Source of the DNA: Opitutus sp. ER46
GTDB taxonomy: Bacteria > Verrucomicrobiota > Verrucomicrobiia > Opitutales > Opitutaceae
Assembly: GCF_003054705.1 (NCBI RefSeq)
Contig: NZ_QAYX01000022.1
Location: forward strand, 310,001 to 374,000
Direction of reading: 5' to 3'
DNA length: 64,000 bases
The notes under the pieces: model-generated
What the model saw: only the letters and a program-made list of their open reading frames with translations
Databases searched by the model: none
Told to the model about the DNA's origin: nothing
Shown here: in pieces, positions 8,168 to 17,926 of the stretch
Layout: every line of letters begins with the position of its first letter
Numbering within the stretch: position 1 is the stretch's first letter
Position numbers and translations under genes: made by a program

Positions 8168-11100
8168 TTGGCGTTTACGTCCGCCGTTTCCCCCGCCGAT
8201 ATCAGGGTCACGGATTCCAGCCCCGACATCACTGTTACCCGTCACGCTCCTGCCGGCCGTTCCCGCAGGCGAGGTTGGGTTGTCTTCGTTCTCCTCGCGC
8301 TGGTCTGGCTCCTTCCGTCGGCTCACGCCCAGGTGGAGGCGCCGCTCGACGCCTTCGTGCGGCTGGGCGAGGACGATCGGCTGGCCAACGCCGACGTCCG
8401 CACGATCGCGCAGGACCGCGACGGCTTCATGTGGTTCGGCACGCGGCTCAGCGGGCTGGTGCGCTATGACGGTTACGAACTGAAGGTCTTCGAGCACGAC
8501 ATCGCCAATCCGCGCAGCCTGAATCATCAGGTCATCTGGGCCCTCCTGGTCGACCGCGCCGGCGACCTCTGGGTTGGCACCGCGGGCGGTCTGGCCCGGT
8601 ATGATCGCAAGACCGATTCCTTCATCCGCTTTCGGAACGAACCTTCGCGGCCCGACAGCCTGTCGAACGACGCCGTCATCTCGCTCTTCGAGGACGCCGC
8701 CGGCCGGCTCTGGGTTGGCACGCGTGGCGGGCTTTGCCGGATGGACGACCGCGAACGCGGTGTGTTCACCGTGTTTCGGCGGCCGGAGGTGCTCAAGGGC
8801 AGCACCACCAAGGACACTTTCCGGTCGATCACCGAGGATCCCACCACCGGCCTGCTCTGGCTCGGCGCCAGCGACGGCCTCGCGGCCTTCGATCCCCGCA
8901 CCGGCGCCTTTGCCTCCTACCTGCACGACCCGCAGGACCCCGCGAGCATCGCCAACAACGCGGTGAACAAGGTCATTCGCGCGCCCGACGGCGTGTTCTG
9001 GGCGTTCACCGAGGACGGGACCAGCGCCTTCCGGCCCACCTTTGCCGCGATCGCGGCCCACTCCACGCAGACGCCCCGGATTGAGTTCCGGCGTTTCCGC
9101 CAGACGGCCAGCGCCGCCTTGCCGGGGATAAACAGCGTGCGCGACGGCCTGATCGACCGCCGGGGCCGGCTGTGGCTCGCGACCCGCGGCGGCCTGCAGC
9201 TGCTCGATCGCGACACCGGCAAGTTCACCCTGTACCAGCACCGGCCGAGCGACATCACCAGCCTGAGCGACAACCTCACGCACACCGTCTTCGAGGACCG
9301 CACCGGCAACCTGTGGGTGGGCACCTTTGCCGGTGGGGTATGCCGGCTGCGCCATGAGTCCAAACCCTTCCTCGTGCACCGCCACCTGCCCGACGACCCG
9401 CGCTCGCTCAGCGACAACGCCGTCGCCGGGCTCGCCTTCGACCAGCAGGGGCGCCTTTGGGCTGCGACCGCCAACGGACTGAACCGGCTCGACCCCGAGG
9501 GCTGGACGCGCTTCCTGCACGAGCCCGGCAACCGCGAGTCACTGCCCACCAACAACCTCGCCGCCCTGGCCGTCGCGCCCGATGGCGACATCTGGTTGGG
9601 CTCGTTCTACTCGGGCCCGATTCGCTTCGATGGCCGGCGCTTCCAGGAAATGCCCATCGGGGCCCGCAATGTGCCGGTCGACTCGGGCGAGTACCCCTTT
9701 ACCAACGTTAACGTGAACTCGATCCTGCCCGACGCCCACGGCGGCATCTGGCTGGCGGCGCGGGCGAACGGACTCGACTACTACCGCGACGGCATTTTCC
9801 GGCACTACCGGCCCGACGGCCGCGACCGCGCGAACACGCCGACGATGAACGTGCTGCTCGGTGCGTTCGGCGAGAACGGCGAACTGTGGTACGCGACCGA
9901 GGCTGATGGCCTCGTGCGGCTCGAGACGTTCTCCGGCCGGTTCACTGTCTTCCGCCTGCCTCGCGATCCACGTACCGGCACCGGCGACCAGACGCTGCAA
10001 TGCATCGCCCGCGATGACGACGGCATCATCTGGCTCGGCGCCACCGACGGTCTCATCAAGTTCGACCCGCGCCACCGTCGTTTCCTGCGCCGCTACACCA
10101 TCGACGACGGCCTGCCGAGCAATGCCATCATGTCGATCGTGCCCGACTACCACGGGCATCTCTGGCTCGGCACCGCGAACGGCCTGGCCAACTTCGCGCC
10201 GCGCACCGGCCGGGTGCGCAGCTACCACAAGCCCGACGGCCTCCCGAGCAACGTGTTCGCGGCGCGCGCCGGCGCCGTCGGCCGCGACGGCCGCGTCTAT
10301 CTCGGGACGCGCGCTGGCATCGTCTCCTTCCAGCCGGCACAGTTGCGCGACAACCCGACGCCACCCGCGGTCGCGATCACCGACGTGCGCTGGCTCGGCA
10401 ACGACTACTCCAGCAACCCGCGCCAGGGCGTGCAGTGGCCCGCCGGCGACACGCTGTGGGTCGCCCCCGAGCAGCTCGGGTTCAGCATCAAGTTCACCGC
10501 GCTCGATTTCGCCGCCCCTGAGGCCAATCAGTTCCGCTACCGCCTCGATGGCTGGGACTCAGAGTGGACCCCCAGCAGCGCCCACGAACGCATCGCGACC
10601 TTCACCGCCCTGCCGCCCGGCCGCTACACGCTGCGCGTGCAGGCCAGCAACCCCGACGGCGTCTGGAACGAAAAGGGCGCCGCGCTCACGATCGTGATCG
10701 CGCCCCATTTCTGGGAGCAGCCGTGGTTCCATGCGATCGTGCTCGTCGCCGTCTCCGCCCTGGTCGGCTTCACCCTGAGCTGGCGCATGCGCTCGGTCCG
10801 CCGCCGCAACGCCATGCTCGAGGAACTCGTCGCCCAGCGCACCGCCGAGCTGCAGCGCGAGGTGACCATCCGCCGCCACGCCGAGGCCGCCGTCCGCCAG
10901 TCCCGCGACAACCTCGAGCGCCGCGTGCAGGAGCGCACCGCCGAACTTGCGACCGCCAACGCCACCCTCGAGGCCGAGATCGCCGGACGCCGGAAGGTCG
11001 AAGCCCAGTTGCGCCAGTCCCAGAAGATGGAAACCGTCGGCCAGCTCGCCGGCGGCATCGCCCACGATTTCAACAATCTCCTGACGGTCATCCTCGGCCA

Positions 11101-12154
11101 GGGCGAACTGCTCCAGCTCGACCGCCTCTCGCCCGAGGAACGCGATGCCTCGCTGCGCGACATCATGAACGCCGCCCGCCGCGGCTCGAAGCTCACGCGG
11201 CAACTGCTGGTCTTCAGCCGGCGCGAGCCCGTCCGTCTCTCGGCCCTCGATCTCAATGCCGTCGTCGCCGCCAGCAGCTCCATGCTCCAGCGTGTCCTCG
11301 GCGATGACATCGTCTTTGCCAGCCACCCGTCGCCCGACCCGCTGCCCGTCCTCGGCGACGCGGGCATGATCGAACAGCTCCTCCTCAACCTCGCGTTGAA
11401 CGCCCGCGACGCCATGCCCCGCGGCGGCAGCCTCACCATCAGCACCACCGCGGTCACCCTCGAGCCCGGCCAGACCCACCGCAGCGCATTCGCCGCGCCG
11501 GGCCGCTATGGGCGAATCAGCGTCACCGACACCGGCAGCGGGATCCCGCCCGAGGTCCTGCCGCACGTCTTCGAACCGTTTTTCACCACCAAGCCCAAGA
11601 GCAGCGGCACCGGCCTGGGATTGTCCATCGCCCAGAGTGTCCTGCTGCAGCACCACGGCTGGATCGACGTCGATACCGCCATCGGTCAGGGCACCACGTT
11701 CCACGCGTGGATTCCGCTCCAGACCCAGTCCGACGCCCCCATCGCGCCTTCGTTCGCCGTCGACGACGACGCCGCCCGTGGCGCCACCGTCCTGCTGGTC
11801 GAAGACGAGCCGGAAGTGCGGGAGCTCGCCCGCCGCGTTCTCAGCGACGCGGGATGGAACGTGGTGCTCGCGGGTTCCGGCGGCGAAGCCCTTTCCCAAT
11901 GGGCGCGATACCGGGGAATCATTACGCTCCTGCTCACCGACATCGTGATGCCCGGCGAGCCGAACGGCCATCAACTCGCCCGCCGGTTGGTGGAGGCGAA
12001 GCCGTCGCTTCGCGTTATCACCATGAGCGGCTACAATTCAGCTCTGTCGGGTGAGGTCGCTCCCGGCTCGCTGCACCTGCAAAAACCTTTCACCGTCGCC
12101 GATCTCCTCGCGATCGTGGCGCAAGCGACCCACGCGCAGTCGACTCAGTCCTAG
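8168..12154 (+). CDS. Hybrid histidine kinase with two-component regulator propellers
   Basis: About 1328 aa. The start is placed at the TTG at 8168 because GGAGG sits five bases before it and no in-frame ATG or GTG precedes the signal anchor GWVVFVLLALVWLLPSAHAQ. Residues about 50-740 form periplasmic Reg_prop propeller blades, repeating patterns such as DLWVGTAGGLARYD, then a Y_Y_Y domain (FRYRLDGWDSEW). One membrane helix lies near 851-873, followed by a coiled coil, HisKA with H966 in GGIAHDFNNLL, a HATPase with DTGSGIPPEV and GTGLGLSIAQS, and a receiver with D1258 in LLTDIVMPG. There is no DNA-binding domain, so the output must go elsewhere. Such kinases often sense glycans or breakdown products. 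It converges on the RAM-domain gene. Confidence 0.88.
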   Translation: MAFTSAVSPADIRVTDSSPDITVTRHAPAGRSRRRGWVVFVLLALVWLLPSAHAQVEAPLDAFVRLGEDDRLANADVRTIAQDRDGFMWFGTRLSGLVRYDGYELKVFEHDIANPRSLNHQVIWALLVDRAGDLWVGTAGGLARYDRKTDSFIRFRNEPSRPDSLSNDAVISLFEDAAGRLWVGTRGGLCRMDDRERGVFTVFRRPEVLKGSTTKDTFRSITEDPTTGLLWLGASDGLAAFDPRTGAFASYLHDPQDPASIANNAVNKVIRAPDGVFWAFTEDGTSAFRPTFAAIAAHSTQTPRIEFRRFRQTASAALPGINSVRDGLIDRRGRLWLATRGGLQLLDRDTGKFTLYQHRPSDITSLSDNLTHTVFEDRTGNLWVGTFAGGVCRLRHESKPFLVHRHLPDDPRSLSDNAVAGLAFDQQGRLWAATANGLNRLDPEGWTRFLHEPGNRESLPTNNLAALAVAPDGDIWLGSFYSGPIRFDGRRFQEMPIGARNVPVDSGEYPFTNVNVNSILPDAHGGIWLAARANGLDYYRDGIFRHYRPDGRDRANTPTMNVLLGAFGENGELWYATEADGLVRLETFSGRFTVFRLPRDPRTGTGDQTLQCIARDDDGIIWLGATDGLIKFDPRHRRFLRRYTIDDGLPSNAIMSIVPDYHGHLWLGTANGLANFAPRTGRVRSYHKPDGLPSNVFAARAGAVGRDGRVYLGTRAGIVSFQPAQLRDNPTPPAVAITDVRWLGNDYSSNPRQGVQWPAGDTLWVAPEQLGFSIKFTALDFAAPEANQFRYRLDGWDSEWTPSSAHERIATFTALPPGRYTLRVQASNPDGVWNEKGAALTIVIAPHFWEQPWFHAIVLVAVSALVGFTLSWRMRSVRRRNAMLEELVAQRTAELQREVTIRRHAEAAVRQSRDNLERRVQERTAELATANATLEAEIAGRRKVEAQLRQSQKMETVGQLAGGIAHDFNNLLTVILGQGELLQLDRLSPEERDASLRDIMNAARRGSKLTRQLLVFSRREPVRLSALDLNAVVAASSSMLQRVLGDDIVFASHPSPDPLPVLGDAGMIEQLLLNLALNARDAMPRGGSLTISTTAVTLEPGQTHRSAFAAPGRYGRISVTDTGSGIPPEVLPHVFEPFFTTKPKSSGTGLGLSIAQSVLLQHHGWIDVDTAIGQGTTFHAWIPLQTQSDAPIAPSFAVDDDAARGATVLLVEDEPEVRELARRVLSDAGWNVVLAGSGGEALSQWARYRGIITLLLTDIVMPGEPNGHQLARRLVEAKPSLRVITMSGYNSALSGEVAPGSLHLQKPFTVADLLAIVAQATHAQSTQS

Positions 12155-12200
12155 GCCCCCCGCGGCGCTCGCTGCTCCGCGCGCCCGACCCAGCCCCGCG

Positions 12201-12473
12201 TCAGTCCACCTGGACCGCCCGGCCGCCTTCGCGTTTGTCGTAGCTGCGGAAGGCGAACATCGTCTCGCTGTCGACAATTCCCTCCGTGCGCAGGAGCTGG
12301 TCCGTCACCAGGGTCTCAATCTTGTCGACGCTGTCGCATTTGATCATCACCAGCAGGTCGTACCTTCCGGAGATCGAATACACCTCGGTCACATCCGGAA
12401 TATCCAGCAGCTTCTCGGCCGTGCCGGTGACTTTGCGGTGATCGACTTTGAGCAGGATGATCGCGGTAGGCAT
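12201..12473 (-). CDS. Stand-alone Lrp/AsnC ligand-binding (RAM) domain protein
   Basis: 90 aa. It consists only of the AsnC-type C-terminal domain: strand PTAIILLKVD, helix VTGTAEKLLDIPDVTEV, then YSISGRYDLLVMIKCD and helix KIETLVTDQLLRTEGIV, ending SETMFAFRSYDK. The helix-turn-helix found in full Lrp proteins is absent and the start is clean, so this is not a truncation visible in the DNA. Such single-domain proteins assemble as dimers or octamers and bind amino acids or effectors; how they regulate is unclear. The 3' end faces the hybrid kinase 46 bp away. Confidence 0.85.
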   Translation of the reverse strand: MPTAIILLKVDHRKVTGTAEKLLDIPDVTEVYSISGRYDLLVMIKCDSVDKIETLVTDQLLRTEGIVDSETMFAFRSYDKREGGRAVQVD

Positions 12474-12793
12474 GCCGCGTAGCTACCGGGGAAATCAGCC
12501 GCCCGCCAGTCGAAAGCCGCCCCGTCCGCGCCAGCCCCACGTCCCTCCCGCCATGTCCCATTTGCGGGATGGATGTCTCCCAAATTCGACCTGGCCGCAA
12601 CGACTCCCGAAAACAGCTAATGTCATTAGCCTTTGATCTTCAGGTCCTTTTAACGCGTTAGGGCGCTTGGCCCGGCAGCTGCTATTTCCACGGTGTTCCA
12701 CACGCCCATACGCCGCGCTCCTGGCGGCGCATCTTCCATCCGTCCCCGTCTCCTTCTTCAGCCGGCGCCACCGCGCCGGCTGCCGTGTCGAAC
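12474..12793. promoter_or_regulatory. Divergent intergenic region with two palindromes
   Basis: Between the RAM-domain gene (minus) and the first ADOP permease (plus). It holds a perfect 15-bp palindrome, GCTAATGTCATTAGC at 12616-12630, and a 10-bp palindrome TAACGCGTTA at 12651-12660, in a locally A+T-rich pocket. They are candidate operators for either gene. Nothing else is recognised here. Confidence 0.35.
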
Positions 12794-15205
12794 ATGCCCA
12801 ATCTCCGCCTCGCCCTCCGGTCGCTCGCCAAAGCGCCCGGGTTCACGCTGACCGCCGTGCTGATGCTGGCGCTCGGTATCGGGTTCAGCACGTCCTCGTT
12901 CAGCGTCGCCAATGCCTTTCTCCTCCGGAACGTCCCCTATCCGGAAAGCGATCGTCTCGTCCGGATCTTCCGCACCACCGAGCAATCCGCCACCCAGGGG
13001 CACTCCCCCGCCAACCTCCTCGATCTTCGTCGCACGCTGACGTCCTACACCGGCATCGGCATCTACAGTGGCCAGAGCTACGCCCTCGGCGAACCCGGCC
13101 AGCCGGCCGAGCATATCTCCGGCGTCAGCGCCACCGCCGACTTCTTCACGATCCTCGGTGTTCAACCTCGGCTCGGCCGCGGTTTCGCCCCCGGTGACGA
13201 CGCCCCAGGCAAGCCCCTCATCGCCATCGTTACGCACCGGCTATGGGTCCGCCACTTTGGTTCCGACCCCGCGGTCGTCGGCCGCCAGATCCGCCTCGAC
13301 AGCGCCCCTGCCACCATCGTCGGCGTCCTCCCGCCCGAGTTCGACGCCCCGCTCGTCTGGGGGCCCGTCGACGTCATCGTTCCCCGCACGCTCGAACCCA
13401 CGTTCGCCACGGAGCGCAGCAATCCCTGGATGCACTCGATCGCCCGCCTCAAGCCGGGCGTCACCCTCCGCCAGGCCCAGGCCGAGCTCGATACCTTCGC
13501 CGCGCGCCTCGCCCGCGAATACCCGAAGGAAAACGGCCGCGACGGCCTGCGCGTCGTCGCGCTCTACACCTCCAACATGGATGGCGTCAGCCGGAACCTC
13601 ATGTGGCTCATGACGGCGCTCTCGCTCACGATGCTGATCATCGCGTGCGCCAATCTCGCGAGTCTCCAGGTCGCCCGCGCCCTCTCCCGCGCCCGCGAGT
13701 TTGCCGTCCGCGCCGCGCTCGGCGCCTCGCATCGGCAATTGATGCTGCCCCTCGCCGCCGAAAGCGTCGTGCTCGCCAGCATCGGCGGCGCCCTCGGGCT
13801 GCTCGTCGCCCTCTGGACCAACGACATCGTGGGCGCAAACCTCTCGATCAACCGCGAGCCCGGCTTCGCCATCCCGCTCGATGAACGCGTCCTGGTGTTC
13901 GCCGCCGTGGCCTCCGTCATCAGCGGCCTCGCCTTTGGTCTCGCCCCGGCCTGGCTCGCGGGCCGCGCCCCCGCGGGGGAGATCCTGAAGGACGGCTCCC
14001 GCGGCAACACCGGCACCGCCTCGCACCACCGCCTCAAGCGCGCGCTCATCGTCGTCGAACTCGCCCTCGCGCTGGCGCTGGTGGGGGTTGCCGCCTCGTT
14101 CGGCCTCGGCGCGCAGAAATTCTTCCGTCGTCCACTTGGCTGGAACATCGATGGCGTCCTCTCCGGCCAGATCGTCCTGCCCTACAACCGCTACGCCGAT
14201 GATCACCAGTGCCGGGCCTTCACGCGCAGCCTGCTCGAACGGCTCGCCGCCACGCCCGGCGTCGAACGGGCCGCGCTCGGCAATGGCGCCCCATTGTATG
14301 AACTCGGCCGACTGCAGCGCGTCGTCGCCGAGGGCCGGCCCGCCGTCGAGCAGGGACGCGAACCCACCGCCGCCACGCTCTCCGTCACGCCCGACTGGTT
14401 CCACACGCTGGGGATTCCATTCCAGCGCGGCGCCGCGTTCTCGGCTTCCCTGCAGCCCGAGGATCCGCGTGTCGCCGTCATCAATGAATCGACCGCGCGG
14501 CAGCTCTGGCCCAACGAGGACCCCATCGGCCGGCGGCTCCGGTTCGCCGACCGTGACCAATGGATCACCGTCATAGGCGTCGTCGCCGACATCCGGCTCG
14601 CCGTCCGGCCGGAGTCCCCGGAAACCCGGCTCAACCTCTTCCTGCCCTACGTCCAGACCCCGAGCCATTTCCTCACCGTCGTCGCCCGCACCAGCGTCCC
14701 ACCCGAAACCCTGGCCCCCACGCTGCGTCGCCTCGTCGCCGAGCTCGATGCCGACCTTCCCGTCGAGAACGCACACTCCCTGCGCACCGAGGCCGACCTC
14801 AGCCTCACCAACGTCAACCTCATCGTCGCAAACCTGGCCACGTCCGCCGTCATGGGCCTGGTCATCGCCGCCATCGGCCTCTTCGGCGTCATCTCCCAGC
14901 TCACCGTCCAGCGCACCCGCGACATCGGCGTGCGCATGGCCCTGGGCGCGCAGGCCGGCGACATTGCGCGGATGATCCTGGGCGAGGGTGCGCGTCTGCT
15001 GCTGGTGGGCGTGGTGGTCGGTGCTCCCCTCCTGCTCGCCCTCAACGAACTGCTCCGGCGCGTCACGTCCGAGATCGCGCTGCCCGGCGCCTGGGTCCTC
15101 GTCGGCAACGTCATCGTGCTCTCCGCCACGATGCTGCTCGCCTGCTGGCTCCCCGCTCGCCGCGCCATGCACATCAACCCCGTCGAGGCGCTCCGCGCCG
15201 ACTGA
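12794..15205 (+). CDS. ADOP-type orphan permease 1 (MacB_PCD/FtsX, duplicated)
   Basis: 803 aa. The family (acidobacterial duplicated orphan permease type) is related to MacB but has two permease halves in one chain and usually no adjacent ATPase. Visible order: N-terminal helix after LRLALRSLAKAPGFTLTAVLMLALGIGFSTSSF, a large periplasmic domain, three FtsX helices from about residue 270 (ALSLTMLIIACANLASLQVARAL), a second periplasmic domain, and three final helices ending in INPVEALRAD. The ATG at 12794 is preferred over the GTG at 12785 because the paralogues start at the same point. First of four in tandem. Transport substrate unknown; without an ATPase it may pair in trans or act as a mechanotransmission protein. 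Confidence 0.85.
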   Translation: MPNLRLALRSLAKAPGFTLTAVLMLALGIGFSTSSFSVANAFLLRNVPYPESDRLVRIFRTTEQSATQGHSPANLLDLRRTLTSYTGIGIYSGQSYALGEPGQPAEHISGVSATADFFTILGVQPRLGRGFAPGDDAPGKPLIAIVTHRLWVRHFGSDPAVVGRQIRLDSAPATIVGVLPPEFDAPLVWGPVDVIVPRTLEPTFATERSNPWMHSIARLKPGVTLRQAQAELDTFAARLAREYPKENGRDGLRVVALYTSNMDGVSRNLMWLMTALSLTMLIIACANLASLQVARALSRAREFAVRAALGASHRQLMLPLAAESVVLASIGGALGLLVALWTNDIVGANLSINREPGFAIPLDERVLVFAAVASVISGLAFGLAPAWLAGRAPAGEILKDGSRGNTGTASHHRLKRALIVVELALALALVGVAASFGLGAQKFFRRPLGWNIDGVLSGQIVLPYNRYADDHQCRAFTRSLLERLAATPGVERAALGNGAPLYELGRLQRVVAEGRPAVEQGREPTAATLSVTPDWFHTLGIPFQRGAAFSASLQPEDPRVAVINESTARQLWPNEDPIGRRLRFADRDQWITVIGVVADIRLAVRPESPETRLNLFLPYVQTPSHFLTVVARTSVPPETLAPTLRRLVAELDADLPVENAHSLRTEADLSLTNVNLIVANLATSAVMGLVIAAIGLFGVISQLTVQRTRDIGVRMALGAQAGDIARMILGEGARLLLVGVVVGAPLLLALNELLRRVTSEIALPGAWVLVGNVIVLSATMLLACWLPARRAMHINPVEALRAD

Positions 15206-15216
15206 TTTTCACCACC

Positions 15217-15471
15217 ATGTCCTCCCTCGCCCGTCTGTTCCCTTGTTTCCTGCTCGTGGCCGCCAACGCGGTGCTGCGTTTCTCCACCAGCACCGCGCGC
15301 GTCGAGGAAGAAGATCCGGCTCCCCGCGCCCGCTCCACGTGGACGCTCGGCGTCGGCGCCGCCTCGGTCCTGCACCGCGCGCCAAGTACGTCGCTTCAAC
15401 TCACTCCCGGCGTCGAGATCGTCTCCGATCGGCGGACCGCCGAGACCGCCGACGAACCCACCCATCCCTGA
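15217..15471 (+). CDS. Small exported-looking protein between ADOP genes
   Basis: 84 aa. The ATG lies 11 bases after the stop of permease 1 and the stop lies 47 bases before permease 2. The N-terminus looks like a signal sequence: SSLARLFPCFLLVAANAVLRF. The remainder (EEEDPAPRARSTWTLGVGAASVLHRAP, then LQLTPGVEIVSD) has alternating polar/hydrophobic pattern as in a beta-barrel strand pair, and might be a fragment of a longer outer-membrane protein. No family recognised. Position inside the permease cluster suggests co-transcription. Coding status is only moderately supported. Confidence 0.4.
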   Translation: MSSLARLFPCFLLVAANAVLRFSTSTARVEEEDPAPRARSTWTLGVGAASVLHRAPSTSLQLTPGVEIVSDRRTAETADEPTHP

Positions 15472-15518
15472 CGCACCCGCTGCCGCCGCACCCGCTCCGC
15501 CAACTTTTCGCCCGCCCC

Positions 15519-17912
15519 ATGACCCAGGACATCCGGTACGCCCTCCGCCAGCTCGCCAAGACCCCGGGATTCACGTTCCTCGCCGTCCTCACGCTGGCGC
15601 TCGGCATCGGCGCCAACACCGCCATCTTCAGCGTCGTCAACGCCCTGCTCATCCGGCCCCTGCCCTACCCGGAGGCCGACCGGCTGGTGCAGGTCGCCGA
15701 GGTCACCAACACCGGCATCAACACCGGCTCCGACGGTGGCGTGTTTTCCGACTGGGAGCGGCAGACCACCCAGCTCGAGTCCATCGCCGCACTGCACACC
15801 GTCGACCGCAATCTGACCAGCGGCGGAGAACCCGTCCGCATCAGCGGCGCCGACGTTTCGTTTCGCTACCTCCATGTCCTGCGGGTGAAGCCGCTGCTCG
15901 GCCGCGATTTCACCGCCGCCGATGACGCGCCCGGCGGCAACCGCCACGTCGTCATCCTCAGTCACGAGTTGTGGCAGTCCCGCTTCCTGGGCGACCCGGG
16001 GATCATCGGACGCCAGGTGCAGCTCGACTCCTCCAGCTACACCGTGATCGGCGTCCTTCCGCCTCTCGCGCTGCTCAACCCCGGCATCTCGTTTCTCACT
16101 CCGGCCACCATCCGCGCCGACGCCTACAAGCTCGTCCGCAACTACAACTATGTCTGTGTCGTGATCGGCCGGCTCGAAGCGGGCGCCACGATGGAGCAGG
16201 CCACGGCCGAACTCGTCGCCGCGCGCCAGGCCATCAATCACGAATACCCCTCCTTCCGGCAGAACTGGAGCATCCGCGTGCGCTCCCTGCAGGAGGCCCT
16301 CTTCGGCAACACGCGGCCCTTCGTCCTCACGCTGCTCGCCGCGGTGGGCGCCGTTCTCCTGGTCGCCTGCGCCAACGTGGCCAACCTTCTCCTCGTCCGC
16401 GCCTCCGGCCGCGGCGGCGAGATCGCGATTCGCGTCGCGCTCGGCGCGTCGCGCGGCGCCATCATCCGGCAGTTCCTGACCGAGAGCATGCTGCTCGCCA
16501 TTGGCGGTGGCATCGTCGGCCTCCTGCTCGGCGCGTGGATGGTGCGGCCCATCGTCACGTTCACCGGCCTCGCCACCACCATTCCAGGGCTGGAAGTCTC
16601 GATTGATCCCCGCGTGCTGGCTTTCACGGTGGCGGCCACCCTGTGCACCGGACTGCTCTTCGGCCTGATCCCGGCGCTGAGCGCCACGCGCGTTGACGTG
16701 AACAGCTCGCTCAAGGAGGGCGCGCGTGGTTCGACATCCGGCTCCCGCCGTCGGCTGCAATCGATCCTGGTCGTCGCCGAAACCGCGCTCACCGTCGTGC
16801 TGCTGGTCTGCGCCGGGCTGCTCCTCCGCAGTTTCCTGCGCGCCTTCAACGCCTCCGCCGGCTTCAACCGCGAACAGGCGCTCGTGTTCAGCATCACCCA
16901 GCCCGGCACCAAGGCCCCCACCGTCGATCATCGGCTGCGCTTTGTGCGCGACGTCGTCGAACGCATCCGCGCGCTGCCGGGTGTCGCCTACGTCGGCGTG
17001 GGTTCGTCGACGCCGATGAACGGCCGGATTGGCTTCGGCGACTTCGTCAGCCGCGAGGACCAGCCGCTCACGCGCAACGACCTCAACGCCGGCTTCGACT
17101 CCGCCTACGCCGACTTCTTCCCCGCCCTCGGCGTGCCGCTCCTGCGCGGCCGCTTCTTCACCGAAGCCGACAATGGCGAGAAGGCGCCGCTGGTCATGAT
17201 CATCAACGAGGTTCTCGCCCGGCGCCTGTTCCCGGACCGCGACCCGCTCAGCCAATTGTTGAACTTCAAGAATCAAACCTGGCAGATCGTCGGCGTGGTC
17301 GGAAGCGTCCGCCAGTTCCAGCTCGATATCGACCCGACCCCGCATGTCTACCTGCCGGAGCGCCACTTCCCGTGGCACACGATGATCATCGTGCGCACGC
17401 ACGTGCCGCCGCTCACCCTCGCCGGCGACCTGCGTCGGGCCGTGCAGTCCGTCGACCCCGAGCAGCCCATCGCCAACCTCTCCACCCTCGAAGTCGCCGT
17501 CGAAAACTCCCTGCAGGCCCGGCGCGTGATGCTGACCCTCGTCAGCCTCTTCGCGGGGCTGGCGCTCCTCCTCGCCGCCATCGGCATCTACGGCGTGATC
17601 TCGTACACCGTCGCCCAGCGCACCCGCGAAATCGGCATCCGCATCGCGCTCGGCGCCGGCCTGCGGCGGGTGGTTCGGCTCGTCGTTGGCGACGGGTTTC
17701 GCCTCGTCCTCGCCGGACTCGCGCTCGGTGCGATCGCCAGCTACGGCGCCGCCCGCCTGCTCGGCACCCAGCTCTATTCCACCTCGACGCTCGATCCCCT
17801 CGTGCTGCTGCTCGTGACGGTGCTGCTGGCCGGCGTCGCGCTCCTTGCCTGTCTCGTGCCCGCCCGCCGCGCCACGAACGTCAACCCCGTCGAGGCGCTC
17901 CGCGCCGAATAG
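15519..17912 (+). CDS. ADOP-type orphan permease 2
   Basis: 797 aa from the ATG before TQDIRYALRQLAKTPGF. Same architecture as permease 1: first helix FLAVLTLALGIGANTAIFSVV, periplasmic MacB_PCD domain, FtsX helices starting near FVLTLLAAVGAVLLVACANVANLLLVRA, a second periplasmic domain, and terminal helices around LVSLFAGLALLLAAIGIYGVISY, with the closing motif VNPVEALRAE. The large open frame upstream of this ATG is shadow sequence. Fourteen bases separate it from permease 3. Divergence among the four copies is considerable, so this is an old expansion, not a recent duplication. Confidence 0.88.
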   Translation: MTQDIRYALRQLAKTPGFTFLAVLTLALGIGANTAIFSVVNALLIRPLPYPEADRLVQVAEVTNTGINTGSDGGVFSDWERQTTQLESIAALHTVDRNLTSGGEPVRISGADVSFRYLHVLRVKPLLGRDFTAADDAPGGNRHVVILSHELWQSRFLGDPGIIGRQVQLDSSSYTVIGVLPPLALLNPGISFLTPATIRADAYKLVRNYNYVCVVIGRLEAGATMEQATAELVAARQAINHEYPSFRQNWSIRVRSLQEALFGNTRPFVLTLLAAVGAVLLVACANVANLLLVRASGRGGEIAIRVALGASRGAIIRQFLTESMLLAIGGGIVGLLLGAWMVRPIVTFTGLATTIPGLEVSIDPRVLAFTVAATLCTGLLFGLIPALSATRVDVNSSLKEGARGSTSGSRRRLQSILVVAETALTVVLLVCAGLLLRSFLRAFNASAGFNREQALVFSITQPGTKAPTVDHRLRFVRDVVERIRALPGVAYVGVGSSTPMNGRIGFGDFVSREDQPLTRNDLNAGFDSAYADFFPALGVPLLRGRFFTEADNGEKAPLVMIINEVLARRLFPDRDPLSQLLNFKNQTWQIVGVVGSVRQFQLDIDPTPHVYLPERHFPWHTMIIVRTHVPPLTLAGDLRRAVQSVDPEQPIANLSTLEVAVENSLQARRVMLTLVSLFAGLALLLAAIGIYGVISYTVAQRTREIGIRIALGAGLRRVVRLVVGDGFRLVLAGLALGAIASYGAARLLGTQLYSTSTLDPLVLLLVTVLLAGVALLACLVPARRATNVNPVEALRAE

Positions 17913-17926
17913 CGCGTCCTCTTTTC

